Source: Actinokineospora alba (GTDB lineage Bacteria > Actinomycetota > Actinomycetes > Mycobacteriales > Pseudonocardiaceae). From it: a DNA stretch of 64,000 nucleotides. Position 1 is the first letter of the stretch. Every line of letters begins with the position of its first letter. The notes below the pieces were generated by a model, which was not told where the DNA came from, did no database searches, and worked only from the letters and a program-made list of their open reading frames with translations. The position numbers and the translations under genes are program-made. The stretch covers positions 5,270,001 to 5,334,000 of the forward strand of contig NZ_SNXU01000001.1 in assembly GCF_004362515.1 (NCBI RefSeq), read 5' to 3'. Shown here piece by piece: positions 22,888 through 31,044 of the stretch.

Positions 22888-23994
22888 TCAGGGATCGAGT
22901 CGGTAGAAGCGCCAGAAGTCGTGCTCGATCGGGAGGACCGTCACCGCGCTGAACCCGGCCTCGCGCGCGTAACGGCGCACCGTGTCGGCGCGGATGGCCG
23001 TGCCGGTACCCACGGCATCCGACTCGACCATGGCGACGGCGAGGCAGTGCACGGCGCTCCAGCCGTAGTGGAACCGTTCGAGGTCCCCGCCGGGTGCGGT
23101 GAACTCGTCGGCGACCCGCTCGTCGCCGACCAGGACCGCGCCGCCGGGTGCGAGCATGCCCTTCGCGGCGCTCAGCACCTCGACGGGATGCGCCATGTCG
23201 TGCAAGGTCTCGAACAGCGTCACCAGGTCGTAGCGCCCGGCCAACGCGGGGTCAGCGGCGTCGCGTTGGAAGAAAGTGACCCGATCGGCGACCCCCGCGT
23301 CGGCGGCGACGCGGCGCGCCGAGTCGATCGACGCCTCATCGATGTCGATCCCGTCCACCCAGGCCCGCGGATATCCGTCCGCGATGGCGACCGTCGACCA
23401 GCCGCTGCCGCAGCCGAGGTCGGCCACCCTGGCGGGTGGGTCGGCGTCGGTGAGCCGCGCATGGATGTCGGGAAGGGCCGGGATCCACTCCCGCGCCAGC
23501 TGGTTGCGGAACATCGGCCGGTTGACCCGCTCGATGCCTTCGCGGGCGTCGGCGCCGTAGGCCTTGAACTCGACCCCGCCCCCATTGAGGAAGGCGGCCA
23601 TGACCTTGGGCAGGGTCTGGGCGATGCTCACCGACAGCTGCGCGAGCGGCGCCATGAAGTACAGGCTGTCGGGGTCGCACAGCACTTCGGCCGCCTCGGC
23701 CGGGAGCCGAAAGCGGCGTCGCTCCGGATCGGCGTTGTCCGCGGCGAGGTCCACGACTCCCGCGACCGCCTGCTGCTCCAGCCACTCGCGGGCATACCGC
23801 GGCGCGATATCGGCCGCCGCCGCCAGCTCCGCCGGGGTCGCCGAGTCGAGTTCGGCGAGTGCCGCGTAGAGCCCGAGCCGGTCACCGAGGTAGATGTGCT
23901 GCAGCTCCTGTGCGCTCACCGTGGCCTGGAAGATCATTTCGGCGAGCGCGTCGCGGCGCTCGGTGCCCGAGCCCGTGGGAACAGTCGCGGTCAT
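22888..23994 (-). CDS. Class I SAM-dependent methyltransferase with N-terminal winged-helix region
   Basis: 368 residues; ATG at 23994 follows AAGGAGG at eight bases, which rules out the longer frame. An N-terminal helical/winged-helix region (~1-110) with SAQELQHIYLGDRLGLYAALAEL and an LxxRYAREWL-type motif precedes the Rossmann domain with SAM-binding motif I VADLGCGSGWST (~175), the acidic residue in GIDIDEAS (~198) and ETLHDMAHP (~245). This arrangement matches O/N-methyltransferases of the Rv2258c-like group. Divergent from the orphan tube gene. Confidence 0.88.
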   Translation of the reverse strand: MTATVPTGSGTERRDALAEMIFQATVSAQELQHIYLGDRLGLYAALAELDSATPAELAAAADIAPRYAREWLEQQAVAGVVDLAADNADPERRRFRLPAEAAEVLCDPDSLYFMAPLAQLSVSIAQTLPKVMAAFLNGGGVEFKAYGADAREGIERVNRPMFRNQLAREWIPALPDIHARLTDADPPARVADLGCGSGWSTVAIADGYPRAWVDGIDIDEASIDSARRVAADAGVADRVTFFQRDAADPALAGRYDLVTLFETLHDMAHPVEVLSAAKGMLAPGGAVLVGDERVADEFTAPGGDLERFHYGWSAVHCLAVAMVESDAVGTGTAIRADTVRRYAREAGFSAVTVLPIEHDFWRFYRLDP

Positions 23995-24191
23995 GGTCAC
24001 CGCCTCCTTGAGTCCATCGGGGGCGGCACGCCGGGGGTGACCAGCGGTCGGGAGGTCCGGCGAGCCACGGTTTCGACAACCGTAGGCGCGCCCGGGCCCG
24101 TGTGCCATGCGTGCGCCCGCGGATCAAGTTGAGCGCGCCGCCGGCGCGGTGATACTGGACGGTGCAACCCGCTGCGAAAGGTGGATCGGTA

Positions 24192-24626
24192 ATGGCGCTT
24201 CCCGATCGTGACAGCTCCGTCGGCCATTCGTTCGGGTTGGAGGTCGACGGCGTGCGGATCAAGGGGATCACCGAGATCAGCGGTCTGGCGGCGGCACGGG
24301 ACGCCATCGAGGTCAAGCAGACCACTGCCGATGGCAAGTACGTCGTCAGCAAGCTGCCGGGCAGGCCCAAGGCAGGCGAGGTCACCCTCACCCGCGAACT
24401 CACCGCGGACGACAGTTTCGAGAAATGGGTGAAGGCCACGCATTTCGGCAAGGCGGCCCAGGGCGGCGCGATCATCGTCTACGACGCCGAGGGAACCCCG
24501 ATCAAGCGCTACCAGCTGGCCAACGCCCGGCCGAAGAGCCTGCAGACCGGGTCGCGGGCGGCGGGCGACACCAGCGTGCTCGTCGAGAAGCTCGTCATCG
24601 CCTACGAGCGGCTGGACGTCGAGTAG
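24192..24626 (+). CDS. Orphan T4 gp19-like contractile tail tube protein
   Basis: 144 residues; ATG follows AAAGGTGG. It is a full-length tube protomer by pattern: HSFGLEVDGVRIKGITEISGL near the start, the DAIEVKQTTADGKYVV segment, KLPGRPKAGEVTLTREL and a C-terminal LVEKLVIAYERLDVE strand. Family role: stacked hexamers form the inner tube of contractile tails and injection systems. No sheath, baseplate or other tail gene is nearby (neighbours are a methyltransferase and a PNPOx protein), and the eCIS operon begins only 24 kb away. A perfect CGCGCC-GCC-GGCGCG dyad lies upstream at 24134-24148. It may be a spare or alternative tube subunit, a solitary exaptation, or a remnant. Confidence 0.85.
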   Translation: MALPDRDSSVGHSFGLEVDGVRIKGITEISGLAAARDAIEVKQTTADGKYVVSKLPGRPKAGEVTLTRELTADDSFEKWVKATHFGKAAQGGAIIVYDAEGTPIKRYQLANARPKSLQTGSRAAGDTSVLVEKLVIAYERLDVE

Positions 24627-24731
24627 GCCACCTTCGAGTGATGGCTGGCAGGCCGTCTTCATTCGGTAAGGAAATCCGCCGTCCCCTGGGCGTAATCTCA
24701 GCCGCGGGGCTGTGGACAAGGGAGCGGGCCG

Positions 24732-25370
24732 ATGGGCACCGACGAGACGACCGGATTCGACTACCACCCCGGCCAACGTGCCCTGCAGGACCGGTTCGAC
24801 ACCCGCCGCATCGCCGACCGGATCAACGAGCACCTCGTCCACCAGGCGATCACCGAGGACGACCAGGCGTTCATCGAAGCACGCGACATGGTCTTCCTGG
24901 CGACCGTCGGGCCCGACGGGCAGCCGACGTGCTCCTACAAGGGCGGCGACCCCGGCTTCATCCGGGTCGTCGACGAGCACACCCTGGCCATGCCGTGTTA
25001 CGACGGCAACGGCATGTTCCTCTCACTGGGCAACGTCGCCGCCGGTTCGCCGGTCGGTTTGCTGTTCATCGATTTGGAGAACGGTGGCCGCACGCGGGTC
25101 GAGGGCACGGCCACCGTCGACGCCGACGACCCGCTGCTCGGGACATGGCCCGGCGCGCTGATGGTCATGCGGGTCCAGGTCACCCGCGTGTTCCCCAACT
25201 GCGGCCGCTACGTCCACCACTACGCCCTCGTCGAGCGGTCCACGTTCGTGCCCCGACCCAAGCGGGTGACCCCGGTGCCGTCGTGGAAACGCGCCGACTG
25301 GGCGGTCGACGCGCTGCCCGCGCACGACCCGGCCAACGATCCCGGCGACCGGCCCGTGCGCTGGCGCTGA
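24732..25370 (+). CDS. Pyridoxamine 5'-phosphate oxidase-family flavin-binding protein
   Basis: 212 residues. After ~45 mostly helical residues the split-barrel fold appears: FLATVGPDGQPTCSYKGGDPGF, LAMPCYDGNGMFLSLGNVAA, VGLLFIDL and RTRVEGTATV, the pattern of FMN- or F420-binding PNPOx-like proteins. It is not a biosynthetic PdxH because the PLP-site motifs are absent. Likely a flavin/deazaflavin reductase or binding protein of unknown substrate. Followed 15 bp later by the TIGR03086-like gene, probably cotranscribed. Confidence 0.85.
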   Translation: MGTDETTGFDYHPGQRALQDRFDTRRIADRINEHLVHQAITEDDQAFIEARDMVFLATVGPDGQPTCSYKGGDPGFIRVVDEHTLAMPCYDGNGMFLSLGNVAAGSPVGLLFIDLENGGRTRVEGTATVDADDPLLGTWPGALMVMRVQVTRVFPNCGRYVHHYALVERSTFVPRPKRVTPVPSWKRADWAVDALPAHDPANDPGDRPVRWR

Positions 25371-25384
25371 AGGGGAGGACCACC

Positions 25385-25963
25385 ATGAACCTCGCTGAGC
25401 TGCACCGCCGTTCCTGCGAACACTTCGGCGCACATCTGCGCGCGGTACGCCAAGACCAGTGGACCGCGCCGACACCGTGCGCGGACTGGGACGTGCGCAC
25501 CCTGGTCAACCACGTCGTCGGCGAGGACCTCTGGACCGCGCCGCTGATGGCGGGCGCCACGATCGAGGAGGTCGGCGACCGCTTCGACGGTGACGTCCTC
25601 GGCTCCGACCCGGTCGCCGCGTACACCGGCGCGGCCGACGCGGCGGTCGACGCCGTCAGCGCGGACGGCGCGCTGGGCCGCACCGTGCACCTGTCGTTCG
25701 GGGATGTTCCGGGTGAGGAGTACGCCTGGCAGCTCTTCGCCGACCACCTCATCCACGGCTGGGACCTCGCCCAGGCCATCGGCGCCGACGACCGCCTCGA
25801 CCCCGAGCTGGTGGCGGCGTGCGCGCGGTGGTTCGCCGAGAACGAGGACAACTACCGTGGGGCGGGTGCCGTGGCGGCTCGGCCGGAGGTGCCCGCGGGC
25901 GCCGATGAGCAGACCGTCCTGCTGGCCGCGTTCGGCAGGCGGGCCTCGAACGACGTGCGGTGA
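25385..25963 (+). CDS. TIGR03086-type metal-binding protein (mycothiol maleylpyruvate isomerase-like)
   Basis: 192 residues; ATG preceded by GGGGAGG. The maleylpyruvate-isomerase-like N-terminal fold shows the metal ligands in TLVNHVVGEDLW (~residue 45) and FADHLIHGWDLA (~125), plus PTPCADWDVR, the usual TIGR03086 hallmark. Members are mycothiol-linked and mostly uncharacterised. Ends just before a strong hairpin that closes this operon. Confidence 0.87.
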   Translation: MNLAELHRRSCEHFGAHLRAVRQDQWTAPTPCADWDVRTLVNHVVGEDLWTAPLMAGATIEEVGDRFDGDVLGSDPVAAYTGAADAAVDAVSADGALGRTVHLSFGDVPGEEYAWQLFADHLIHGWDLAQAIGADDRLDPELVAACARWFAENEDNYRGAGAVAARPEVPAGADEQTVLLAAFGRRASNDVR

Positions 25964-25976
25964 CCCGGCAGCCGTG

Positions 25977-26005
25977 AAGCCCGGTCCCTGGGGAGGGCCG
26001 GGCTT
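25977..26005. terminator. Hairpin terminator between convergent operons
   Basis: AAGCCCGG-TCCCT pairs with AGGG-CCGGGCTT around a short G-rich loop. It follows the TIGR03086-like gene by 13 bp and lies 20 bp past the stop of the convergent ABC permease. Confidence 0.8.
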
Positions 26006-26024
26006 GACGGGATGGATCAGGTGG

Positions 26025-26840
26025 TCAGCGGGCGGATTCGCGGTTGAACAGCTTCTTCGACCACAGGTAGCCACCGAGCGCGATCACGACACACCAGCCG
26101 ACCGCCATGGCGCCGTTGTTCCCGATCGGCGTGCCCATCAGCAGGCCGCGCAGGGTCTCGATGAGCGGGGTGAACGGCTGGTACTCGGCGAACCAGCGCA
26201 GCACCGTGGGCATCGAGTCGGTCGGGACGAAACCGCTGCCGAGGAACGGAAGCAGCACCAGCGGCATGCCGACGTTGCTGGCCGCCTCGACGGTCTTGCT
26301 GGCCAGGCCGAGCGCGACCGACAGCCAGATGAAGGCGAAAGCCATCATCACCAGGACACCGACGACGGCGAACCAGTCGCCGACACCGGCCGAGGGCCGG
26401 AAGCCGATGGCCAGGGCGACACCGAGGACCGCCGTGATGGCGAGCATGGTCTGGATGAGACTGCCGACGACGTGTCCGGTGAGGACGGACACGCGGGCGA
26501 TGGCCATGGTGCGGAACCGGTCGACGATGCCCTCGGTCATGTCCATGGCGACCGAGATGGAGGTGCCCTGGACCGCTGAGGAGATCGTCATCAGGATGAT
26601 CGCCGGGGTGACGTAGTTGAGGTACTCGGCCCGTCCGCCTGCCGCGCCGCCGATCCCGGCGCCGAGAGCGCCGCCGAAGACGTAGACGAACAGCAGCAGG
26701 AAGACGATCGGCATCCCGATCAGCAACACCGTCATCGACGGGTAGCGCAGCATTCGCTTGAGGTTGCGGCGAAGCATGGTCGCCGAGTCGGTCAGGGCGT
26801 AGACCATCGGCTTCTTGGCCGTGTTGATCGCGGTGCTCAT
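26025..26840 (-). CDS. ABC-2 type exporter permease (DrrB-like)
   Basis: 271 residues, six hydrophobic segments in the ABC-2 layout: a cytoplasmic N-terminus (MLRRNLKRMLRYPS), helix ~45-70, a loop with YLNYVTPAIILM, and a conserved PL(V)LLPFLGSGFVPTDSMP motif before the last two helices. Couples with the upstream ATPase, whose stop overlaps its start by 4 nt. DrrAB-like pairs export hydrophobic drugs or lipids. Located last in the minus-strand operon with the DUF4097 and RHH genes. Confidence 0.9.
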   Translation of the reverse strand: MSTAINTAKKPMVYALTDSATMLRRNLKRMLRYPSMTVLLIGMPIVFLLLFVYVFGGALGAGIGGAAGGRAEYLNYVTPAIILMTISSAVQGTSISVAMDMTEGIVDRFRTMAIARVSVLTGHVVGSLIQTMLAITAVLGVALAIGFRPSAGVGDWFAVVGVLVMMAFAFIWLSVALGLASKTVEAASNVGMPLVLLPFLGSGFVPTDSMPTVLRWFAEYQPFTPLIETLRGLLMGTPIGNNGAMAVGWCVVIALGGYLWSKKLFNRESAR

Positions 26841-27790
26841 CGGGAGGCCACCTTCTCGTTCTTGGGGTTGCCGGTGAGGGCGAGGAAGACGTCGTCGAGG
26901 TCGGGGGTGTGCACGCTCAGTGAGTCGACCTCGACGGCCGCGCCGTCGAGCCGGTCGATCAGGGCCTTGAGCGAGCGCAGGCTGCCGTCGTGCGGCACCC
27001 GCAAGTCGAGCGCGTCGCCGTCGCGGGACACCTGGCCCAGGGCGCGCGCGGCGGATTCGAGGTCACGGACCTCGGCGAACCGCAGCAGGACGTGGCCGCC
27101 GGGGATGCGCCGCTTGAGCTCGTCCGCGGTGCCCTCGGCGACGATCTTGCCGTGTTCGAGGACCGCGATCCGGTCGGCGAGTTCGTCGGCCTCCTCCAGG
27201 TACTGCGTGGTGAGGAAGATGGTGACGCCGCCCGCCACGAGGTCGCGGACGATCTGCCACATACCGCGGCGGCTGCGCGGGTCCAGGCCCGTGGTCGGCT
27301 CGTCGAGGAAGATCACCTGCGGCGACCCGACCAGGGTCATCGCGAGGTCGAGCCGTCGCCGCATCCCGCCGGAGTAGGTCGACGCCGGCTTCTTCGCCGC
27401 TTCGACCAGGTCGAACTGGTCGAGCAGTTCGGCGACGCGGCGCCTGCCCGCCGCCCGGCCGAGGTGGTGCAGGTCCGCCATCAGGATCAGGTTCTCCTGA
27501 CCGGTCAACAGGTTGTCGACCGCGGAGAACTGGCCGGTGACACCGATCGCCGCGCGGACCGCGTCGGGGTCGGCGGCCACATCGTGGCCCGCGACCGTGG
27601 CGGTGCCGCCGGTGGCGCCGATCAGGGTGGACAGGATCTTGACCGTGGTGGTCTTGCCCGCGCCGTTGGCGCCGAGCAAGGAGAAAACGGTTCCCCGCCG
27701 GACATGCAGGTCGATTCCGTCGAGCACGACGTGGTCGCCGAACGATTTGCGCAGTCCGGTGGCCGTGATTGCGGATTGGGTGCTGGACAT
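26837..27790 (-). CDS. ABC transporter ATP-binding protein (DrrA-like, daunorubicin-resistance family)
   Basis: 317 residues. Walker A GANGAGKTTT (~residue 39), Q-loop TGQFSAVD, signature YSGGMRRRLDLA (~143), Walker B VIFLDEPTTGLDPRSR (~163) and switch His in LTTQYLEEAD. The C-terminal ~90 residues match the DrrA-type extension. It energises the permease encoded by the overlapping gene. Start ATG 27790. Confidence 0.93.
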   Translation of the reverse strand: MSSTQSAITATGLRKSFGDHVVLDGIDLHVRRGTVFSLLGANGAGKTTTVKILSTLIGATGGTATVAGHDVAADPDAVRAAIGVTGQFSAVDNLLTGQENLILMADLHHLGRAAGRRRVAELLDQFDLVEAAKKPASTYSGGMRRRLDLAMTLVGSPQVIFLDEPTTGLDPRSRRGMWQIVRDLVAGGVTIFLTTQYLEEADELADRIAVLEHGKIVAEGTADELKRRIPGGHVLLRFAEVRDLESAARALGQVSRDGDALDLRVPHDGSLRSLKALIDRLDGAAVEVDSLSVHTPDLDDVFLALTGNPKNEKVASR

Positions 27791-27814
27791 GGGTGGATCC
27801 CCCTCTTCGATAGA

Positions 27815-28663
27815 TCAGGAACGGCGGACGGTGATGTCGCCGTAGGAGGTGTGGGCGCGGACCTCGACGGTCTCCTCGGACTTCTCGGGCCCCTGGCTGA
27901 CGTCGTCGAGCGACTTGTGGACGCGCCCGTGCCCGGTGTTCAGGTCGAGCCAGGCGGCGGTGCCATCGGCGACGCCGATCTCGAGGTCGCCCGTCGAGGT
28001 GGTCAGCACGACCACGCCGCGGGCGACCTCGCCGACGCGGATGCTTCCGTTGGCGGTCTTGGCTTCCACCCTGGCGTCGGCCCGGTCGACGGAGATGTCG
28101 CCGTTGGCCGAGCGCACCTTCAGCTCACCGGTGACCGTGCCGATCTCGGTGTTGCCGTTGGAGTTCTTGATGACCGCGGCGCCGCCGATCTCACCGACGC
28201 GGATGCGCCCGGTGCCGGTGGCGATCTCGGCGTTGCCCGCGACCGTGTCGACGGTGACGTGGCCACCGGAGGTGTCCAGGCGCAGCGCGCCGGTCCGGTC
28301 GAGCCGGAAGTGCCCGACCGAGGTCTTGAACCGGCAGTCGCCCAACACACCGGTGCTGTGGACATCGGCGACCGACAGGTCACTGTGGACCTGCGAGCCG
28401 GTGGGAAGTTCGATCAGCACGTCGACCGACCGGGTCTTCTTGGAGAAGTCGAGTGCGCGGGACTTCGGCCCGCGGACAACCAGGGTGCCGTCGGCGTACT
28501 CGACGCGGGTCTTCTCCGCGGCCTCCACATCGGAGGCGTCGGACCCGTCGGTCGGCCGCACCTCGACGACAGTGTCTCTCCGGTCGGTCGCGACGATCCG
28601 CACGTCCCCGACGGAGAGTTCGATGGTGACGGAAATGGGTTCCGCGGTGGCGAAAGTAGGCAT
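27815..28663 (-). CDS. DUF4097-type beta-helix protein
   Basis: 282 residues; ATG at 28663 follows GAGGGGA, excluding the longer frame. Most of it is a regular succession of short beta strands with TSxG/GDLxV/GxxxV patterns (VQTANGSIRVG-like turns), i.e. the DUF4097 right-handed beta-helix. No signal peptide or membrane segment is visible, so it is probably cytoplasmic. DUF4097 genes often sit beside ABC exporters and small regulators, as here (ATPase 25 bp downstream, RHH regulator upstream). Molecular role unknown. Confidence 0.85.
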   Translation of the reverse strand: MPTFATAEPISVTIELSVGDVRIVATDRRDTVVEVRPTDGSDASDVEAAEKTRVEYADGTLVVRGPKSRALDFSKKTRSVDVLIELPTGSQVHSDLSVADVHSTGVLGDCRFKTSVGHFRLDRTGALRLDTSGGHVTVDTVAGNAEIATGTGRIRVGEIGGAAVIKNSNGNTEIGTVTGELKVRSANGDISVDRADARVEAKTANGSIRVGEVARGVVVLTTSTGDLEIGVADGTAAWLDLNTGHGRVHKSLDDVSQGPEKSEETVEVRAHTSYGDITVRRS

Positions 28664-28749
28664 GGCTGTCCCCTCATAAGGTGTCGGAAGAACATCCCCG
28701 CTGGTCGGGGCGTTGGAGAGAGTTGGAAGAAAGCGAGTGTGGGTGTCGG

Positions 28750-29268
28750 CTAGCGCGCCCAGCCGGTGTAGCGCTGCGCACCGCGCTTGCCGCGCCGGTC
28801 GGGGCCGGGCTCGCGGTCGGCGCCCTGCAGCGCGGTCGAGGCGGCCCGGACCAGCCACGCGTTGACCGAGCGGCCCTCCTTGCCCGCCGCCTCCTCGATC
28901 GCGGCCTTGAGCTGTTCCGGAAGGCGCACGTTGATCCGCGTCACCGGGCCGTCGTCGAAGCCCGCCCCGGCGTCGTCGACCGGCAGCGCGCCGCGGTCCG
29001 CGGTGTCCTCGACCGGGTGCTCCACCTGCGCGGGCGTCACCACGAAGTTCGGGTCGCGTCCACGCAGCCGCACCTGGACCGACCCGGGAGCCAGGTCGCG
29101 GGTGATCTCGTCGGCGGCGGCCGACAACGCCTCAAGCAAGGTGAGCCGAATCGCCGACTCCATCGACACGGTCAACCGCTCGATCAGAGCGCCGGCGTCC
29201 CCACCACCGGTCTCGGCGACCGTCAGCAGCTCACGACCGAGCGAATCCACATACGGTGTCAGGTCCAT
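28750..29268 (-). CDS. Ribbon-helix-helix (HicB/Arc-type) regulator
   Basis: 172 residues. The C-terminal ~50 residues form an RHH DNA-binding domain: TRINVRLPEQLKAAIEEAA (beta strand and helix A) then GRSVNAWLVRAASTAL (helix B). The N-terminal ~110 residues, with a helical region (LTVAETGGGDAGALIERLT) and a short beta segment, are unassigned. Its start codon overlaps the first unit of a phased repeat array, so it probably represses itself and the downstream DUF4097-DrrAB operon. Similar genes next to DUF4097 proteins are annotated as HicB-family antitoxins, but no toxin gene is adjacent. Confidence 0.82.
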   Translation of the reverse strand: MDLTPYVDSLGRELLTVAETGGGDAGALIERLTVSMESAIRLTLLEALSAAADEITRDLAPGSVQVRLRGRDPNFVVTPAQVEHPVEDTADRGALPVDDAGAGFDDGPVTRINVRLPEQLKAAIEEAAGKEGRSVNAWLVRAASTALQGADREPGPDRRGKRGAQRYTGWAR

Positions 29269-29358
29269 GGCACCACTATGGCACCTCGTGGCACCACATG
29301 CAAGTCAGGTTGGCTCAGGACGGCGTCAATGTGGCTCAGGGCTGGTCGGAGTGGCACC
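29268..29358. promoter_or_regulatory. Helically phased operator array upstream of the RHH regulator
   Basis: TGGCACC occurs at 29268, 29279, 29289 and 29352, and TGGCTCAGG at 29311 and 29332 (plus-strand readings). Spacings are 11, 10, 22, 21 and 20 bp, all near multiples of one helical turn, with weaker copies at the intermediate positions. RHH proteins such as CopG and the omega repressor bind side-by-side short repeats. The first copy includes the regulator's ATG, so bound protein would block its own promoter or translation start. Confidence 0.6.
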
Positions 29359-29763
29359 TCAGTCCTGGTCGCGGCCCCGCCACGCGGCGAGGTTGAGGAC
29401 CACACCGCCCAGGGTGGCCAGACTCGCGAGGACGATCACCACCACGTGGGCCTGGCGGGCGTCGTCGAGCGCGACATCGCTGACGCGGCCGTCGGTGACC
29501 TCGTAGCGCACCTTGACCCGCTCGCCGACGTGGTGGGCGGAGCCGGTCTCGGCGATCTTCGCCACCTCGGTGCCGTTTGGGCCCGGGTAGGACACGACCA
29601 CCGAGATGCTGCGCCCGCTGGCGGTGCGCTCGGTCACGGTGCCCTCGGCGCTCGGCCAAGTCTCCCGGTCGGTGGCCGTCCGGATCGTGAACACGAGCGC
29701 GTACGTCGCGACGAACAGCAGCAGGACGGCCATCGATCGGCCCACACTGGATCTCAGCTTCAT
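29359..29763 (-). CDS. DUF3592-type membrane protein
   Basis: 134 residues with two membrane helices (~11-27 MAVLLLFVATYALVF; ~105-125 VVVIVLASLATLGGVV). Between them lies the DUF3592 domain: WPSAEGTVTERTASG, ISVVVSYPGPNG and the VGERVKVRYEV motif, a small soluble domain presumably on the outer face. Function unknown. Its stop is 90 bp upstream of the RHH gene and the repeat array begins at its last codons. Confidence 0.85.
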   Translation of the reverse strand: MKLRSSVGRSMAVLLLFVATYALVFTIRTATDRETWPSAEGTVTERTASGRSISVVVSYPGPNGTEVAKIAETGSAHHVGERVKVRYEVTDGRVSDVALDDARQAHVVVIVLASLATLGGVVLNLAAWRGRDQD

Positions 29764-29867
29764 CGTGATGACCCCTTCGCCCCACCGTCACGAACGGCCG
29801 CAGCGTAGGCGGATGGTCGACAGCGCCACAACGGTCCCGGAAGCGTCACCGCCGTGCGCCCTGGCCG

Positions 29868-30200
29868 TCAGTCCTTTTCGGACAGCAGGGGTTCGAAGCG
29901 GCGGTAGGCGTCGAAGTTGGTGAAGTGCCGCGAGTAGAGGTCGCCGCCGCGGGTCAGATCCTCGTCGAGGGCGGGCGCCACATCGAGCACCTCCTTCACC
30001 GACAAGGTGATCACCTCGCCGAGTTCGTTGCGGTGGCTGCCCGCCTCGCCGGCGGCCCGCACCCGGACGGCCTCACGCGCCTCGTCCTCGGTGCGCGCGT
30101 AGACGAGGACGACGTCCTCCCGGTAGAGCGTTTGGTAGTCGGGCGAATCGCAAGTCGATTCGTAGAGGACGACGGCGACGAACGGTTTCTCGGTGACCAT
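29868..30200 (-). CDS. DUF4288-like protein
   Basis: 110 residues, cytoplasmic, mixed alpha/beta: FVAVVLYESTCDSPDYQTLYREDVVLVYARTEDEAREAV resembles DUF4288-type sequences with an aromatic-rich strand and an AxxxAREA helix. The C-terminal half (YSRHFTNFDAYRRFEPLL) is amphipathic. No enzymatic motif seen. Monocistronic, divergent from the secreted peptide gene at 30.4 kb, with a palindromic site between them. Confidence 0.65.
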   Translation of the reverse strand: MVTEKPFVAVVLYESTCDSPDYQTLYREDVVLVYARTEDEAREAVRVRAAGEAGSHRNELGEVITLSVKEVLDVAPALDEDLTRGGDLYSRHFTNFDAYRRFEPLLSEKD

Positions 30201-30252
30201 GGTTACGTCCCTACCACAAAATTCGGCACCCCATCGATCGCGGGATTCAAAG

Positions 30253-30267
30253 TCACCGTAACGGTGA
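30253..30267. promoter_or_regulatory. Perfect 15-bp palindrome TCACCGTAACGGTGA
   Basis: Seven-base arms around a central A, in the 236-bp divergent region between the DUF4288-like gene and the secreted peptide gene. A related half-site ACGGTGT follows 13 bp later. It looks like a dimeric repressor operator; no candidate regulator is immediately adjacent. Confidence 0.5.
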
Positions 30268-30436
30268 TATCGACGGTGTCCCGGTGGATCAATCCGACTG
30301 CCCGCGCACCGGGCGGTCGACGGTCCATAGCCAGGCCTTATGGCACCAATCCTCTAGGTGTGTCCCCCCTGAGAAGGGAAGACTCCGTGGGTCGATTCCT
30401 CGGCCCATCAGGTCGAGGTGGTGCCAAGGAGGCGGA

Positions 30437-30817
30437 ATGTTCGGACGAGGCATGGCGGTCGGCGCGACTTGCGCGGCCCTGATGTTGACGCTGGCGGGAA
30501 CGGCCGCGGCGCACGAGTGCTATATCGCCAACCGGTCGGAGAAGGGCAACGCTGGAGCTACGCATTCCGCGAACTGGACCACCCAGACCGTCGCGGGTTT
30601 CGTCCAGAGCCCGGGATTCCCGCCCGGTGTGGATCCCGACTGTTTCCTGGCGTACTGGCTGGGCCACGGGGGACCGGCGAGCTTCACCGTCCGCACCAAC
30701 AAGACCATCGGCTCGGGCAGCAGCAACCCCAACCTGGGCAACGGGTCCGGCCTCGAGCACATCGAGACGGCGTGGGGCGCGTTGTTCGGCGAGGCACTGG
30801 GCGCCTGCGCGCTCTGA
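30437..30817 (+). CDS. Small secreted protein, unknown
   Basis: 126 residues; ATG after AAGGAGG. Clear signal peptide (MFGRGMAVGATCAALMLTLAG, cleavage after AAA-H). The mature part is ~100 residues, rich in Gly, Asn and aromatic residues, with Cys in HECYIANRS, DPDCFLAYW and the last residues GACAL. It probably folds as a small disulfide-stabilised extracellular domain. Not assigned to a family. Confidence 0.75.
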   Translation: MFGRGMAVGATCAALMLTLAGTAAAHECYIANRSEKGNAGATHSANWTTQTVAGFVQSPGFPPGVDPDCFLAYWLGHGGPASFTVRTNKTIGSGSSNPNLGNGSGLEHIETAWGALFGEALGACAL

Positions 30818-30841
30818 GCCAAGCCTGACGAAGATGGGATC

Positions 30842-30861
30842 GCGCCCAATACCCCGGGCGC
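30842..30861. terminator. Short hairpin terminator
   Basis: GCGCCC-N8-GGGCGC, 25 bp downstream of the secreted-peptide stop codon. Confidence 0.45.
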
Positions 30862-30881
30862 CTGAATCTCAAACATAGTGA

Positions 30882-30930
30882 ATGGCTATAGCTTCATTGT
30901 CGCGTTGTTCACGGGCCGTCGAATAGCCAT
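30882..30930. repeat. Spaced inverted repeat upstream of the trypsin gene
   Basis: ATGGCTAT (30882-30889) and ATAGCCAT (30923-30930) are exact inverse copies 33 bp apart, in the 227-bp gap before the protease gene. The spacing fits two DNA-bound dimers or a looping operator more than a hairpin. Confidence 0.25.
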
Positions 30931-31044
30931 CGGGCTGACTGGCAAATGGCAAAGCGTTTCGTCGGGTATTTCCTCTCCCGATTCGCTGCGAGGGTCCTTT
31001 CCACCCCGGGACGACGGTTCTCGGGGAGGAAGGACAACGAATCG

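Noticed and set aside
28750..29268. HicAB toxin-antitoxin pair
   Set aside because: Only an RHH/HicB-like regulator is present; no HicA-type toxin gene is adjacent, and the downstream neighbours are a DUF4097 protein and ABC exporter genes.
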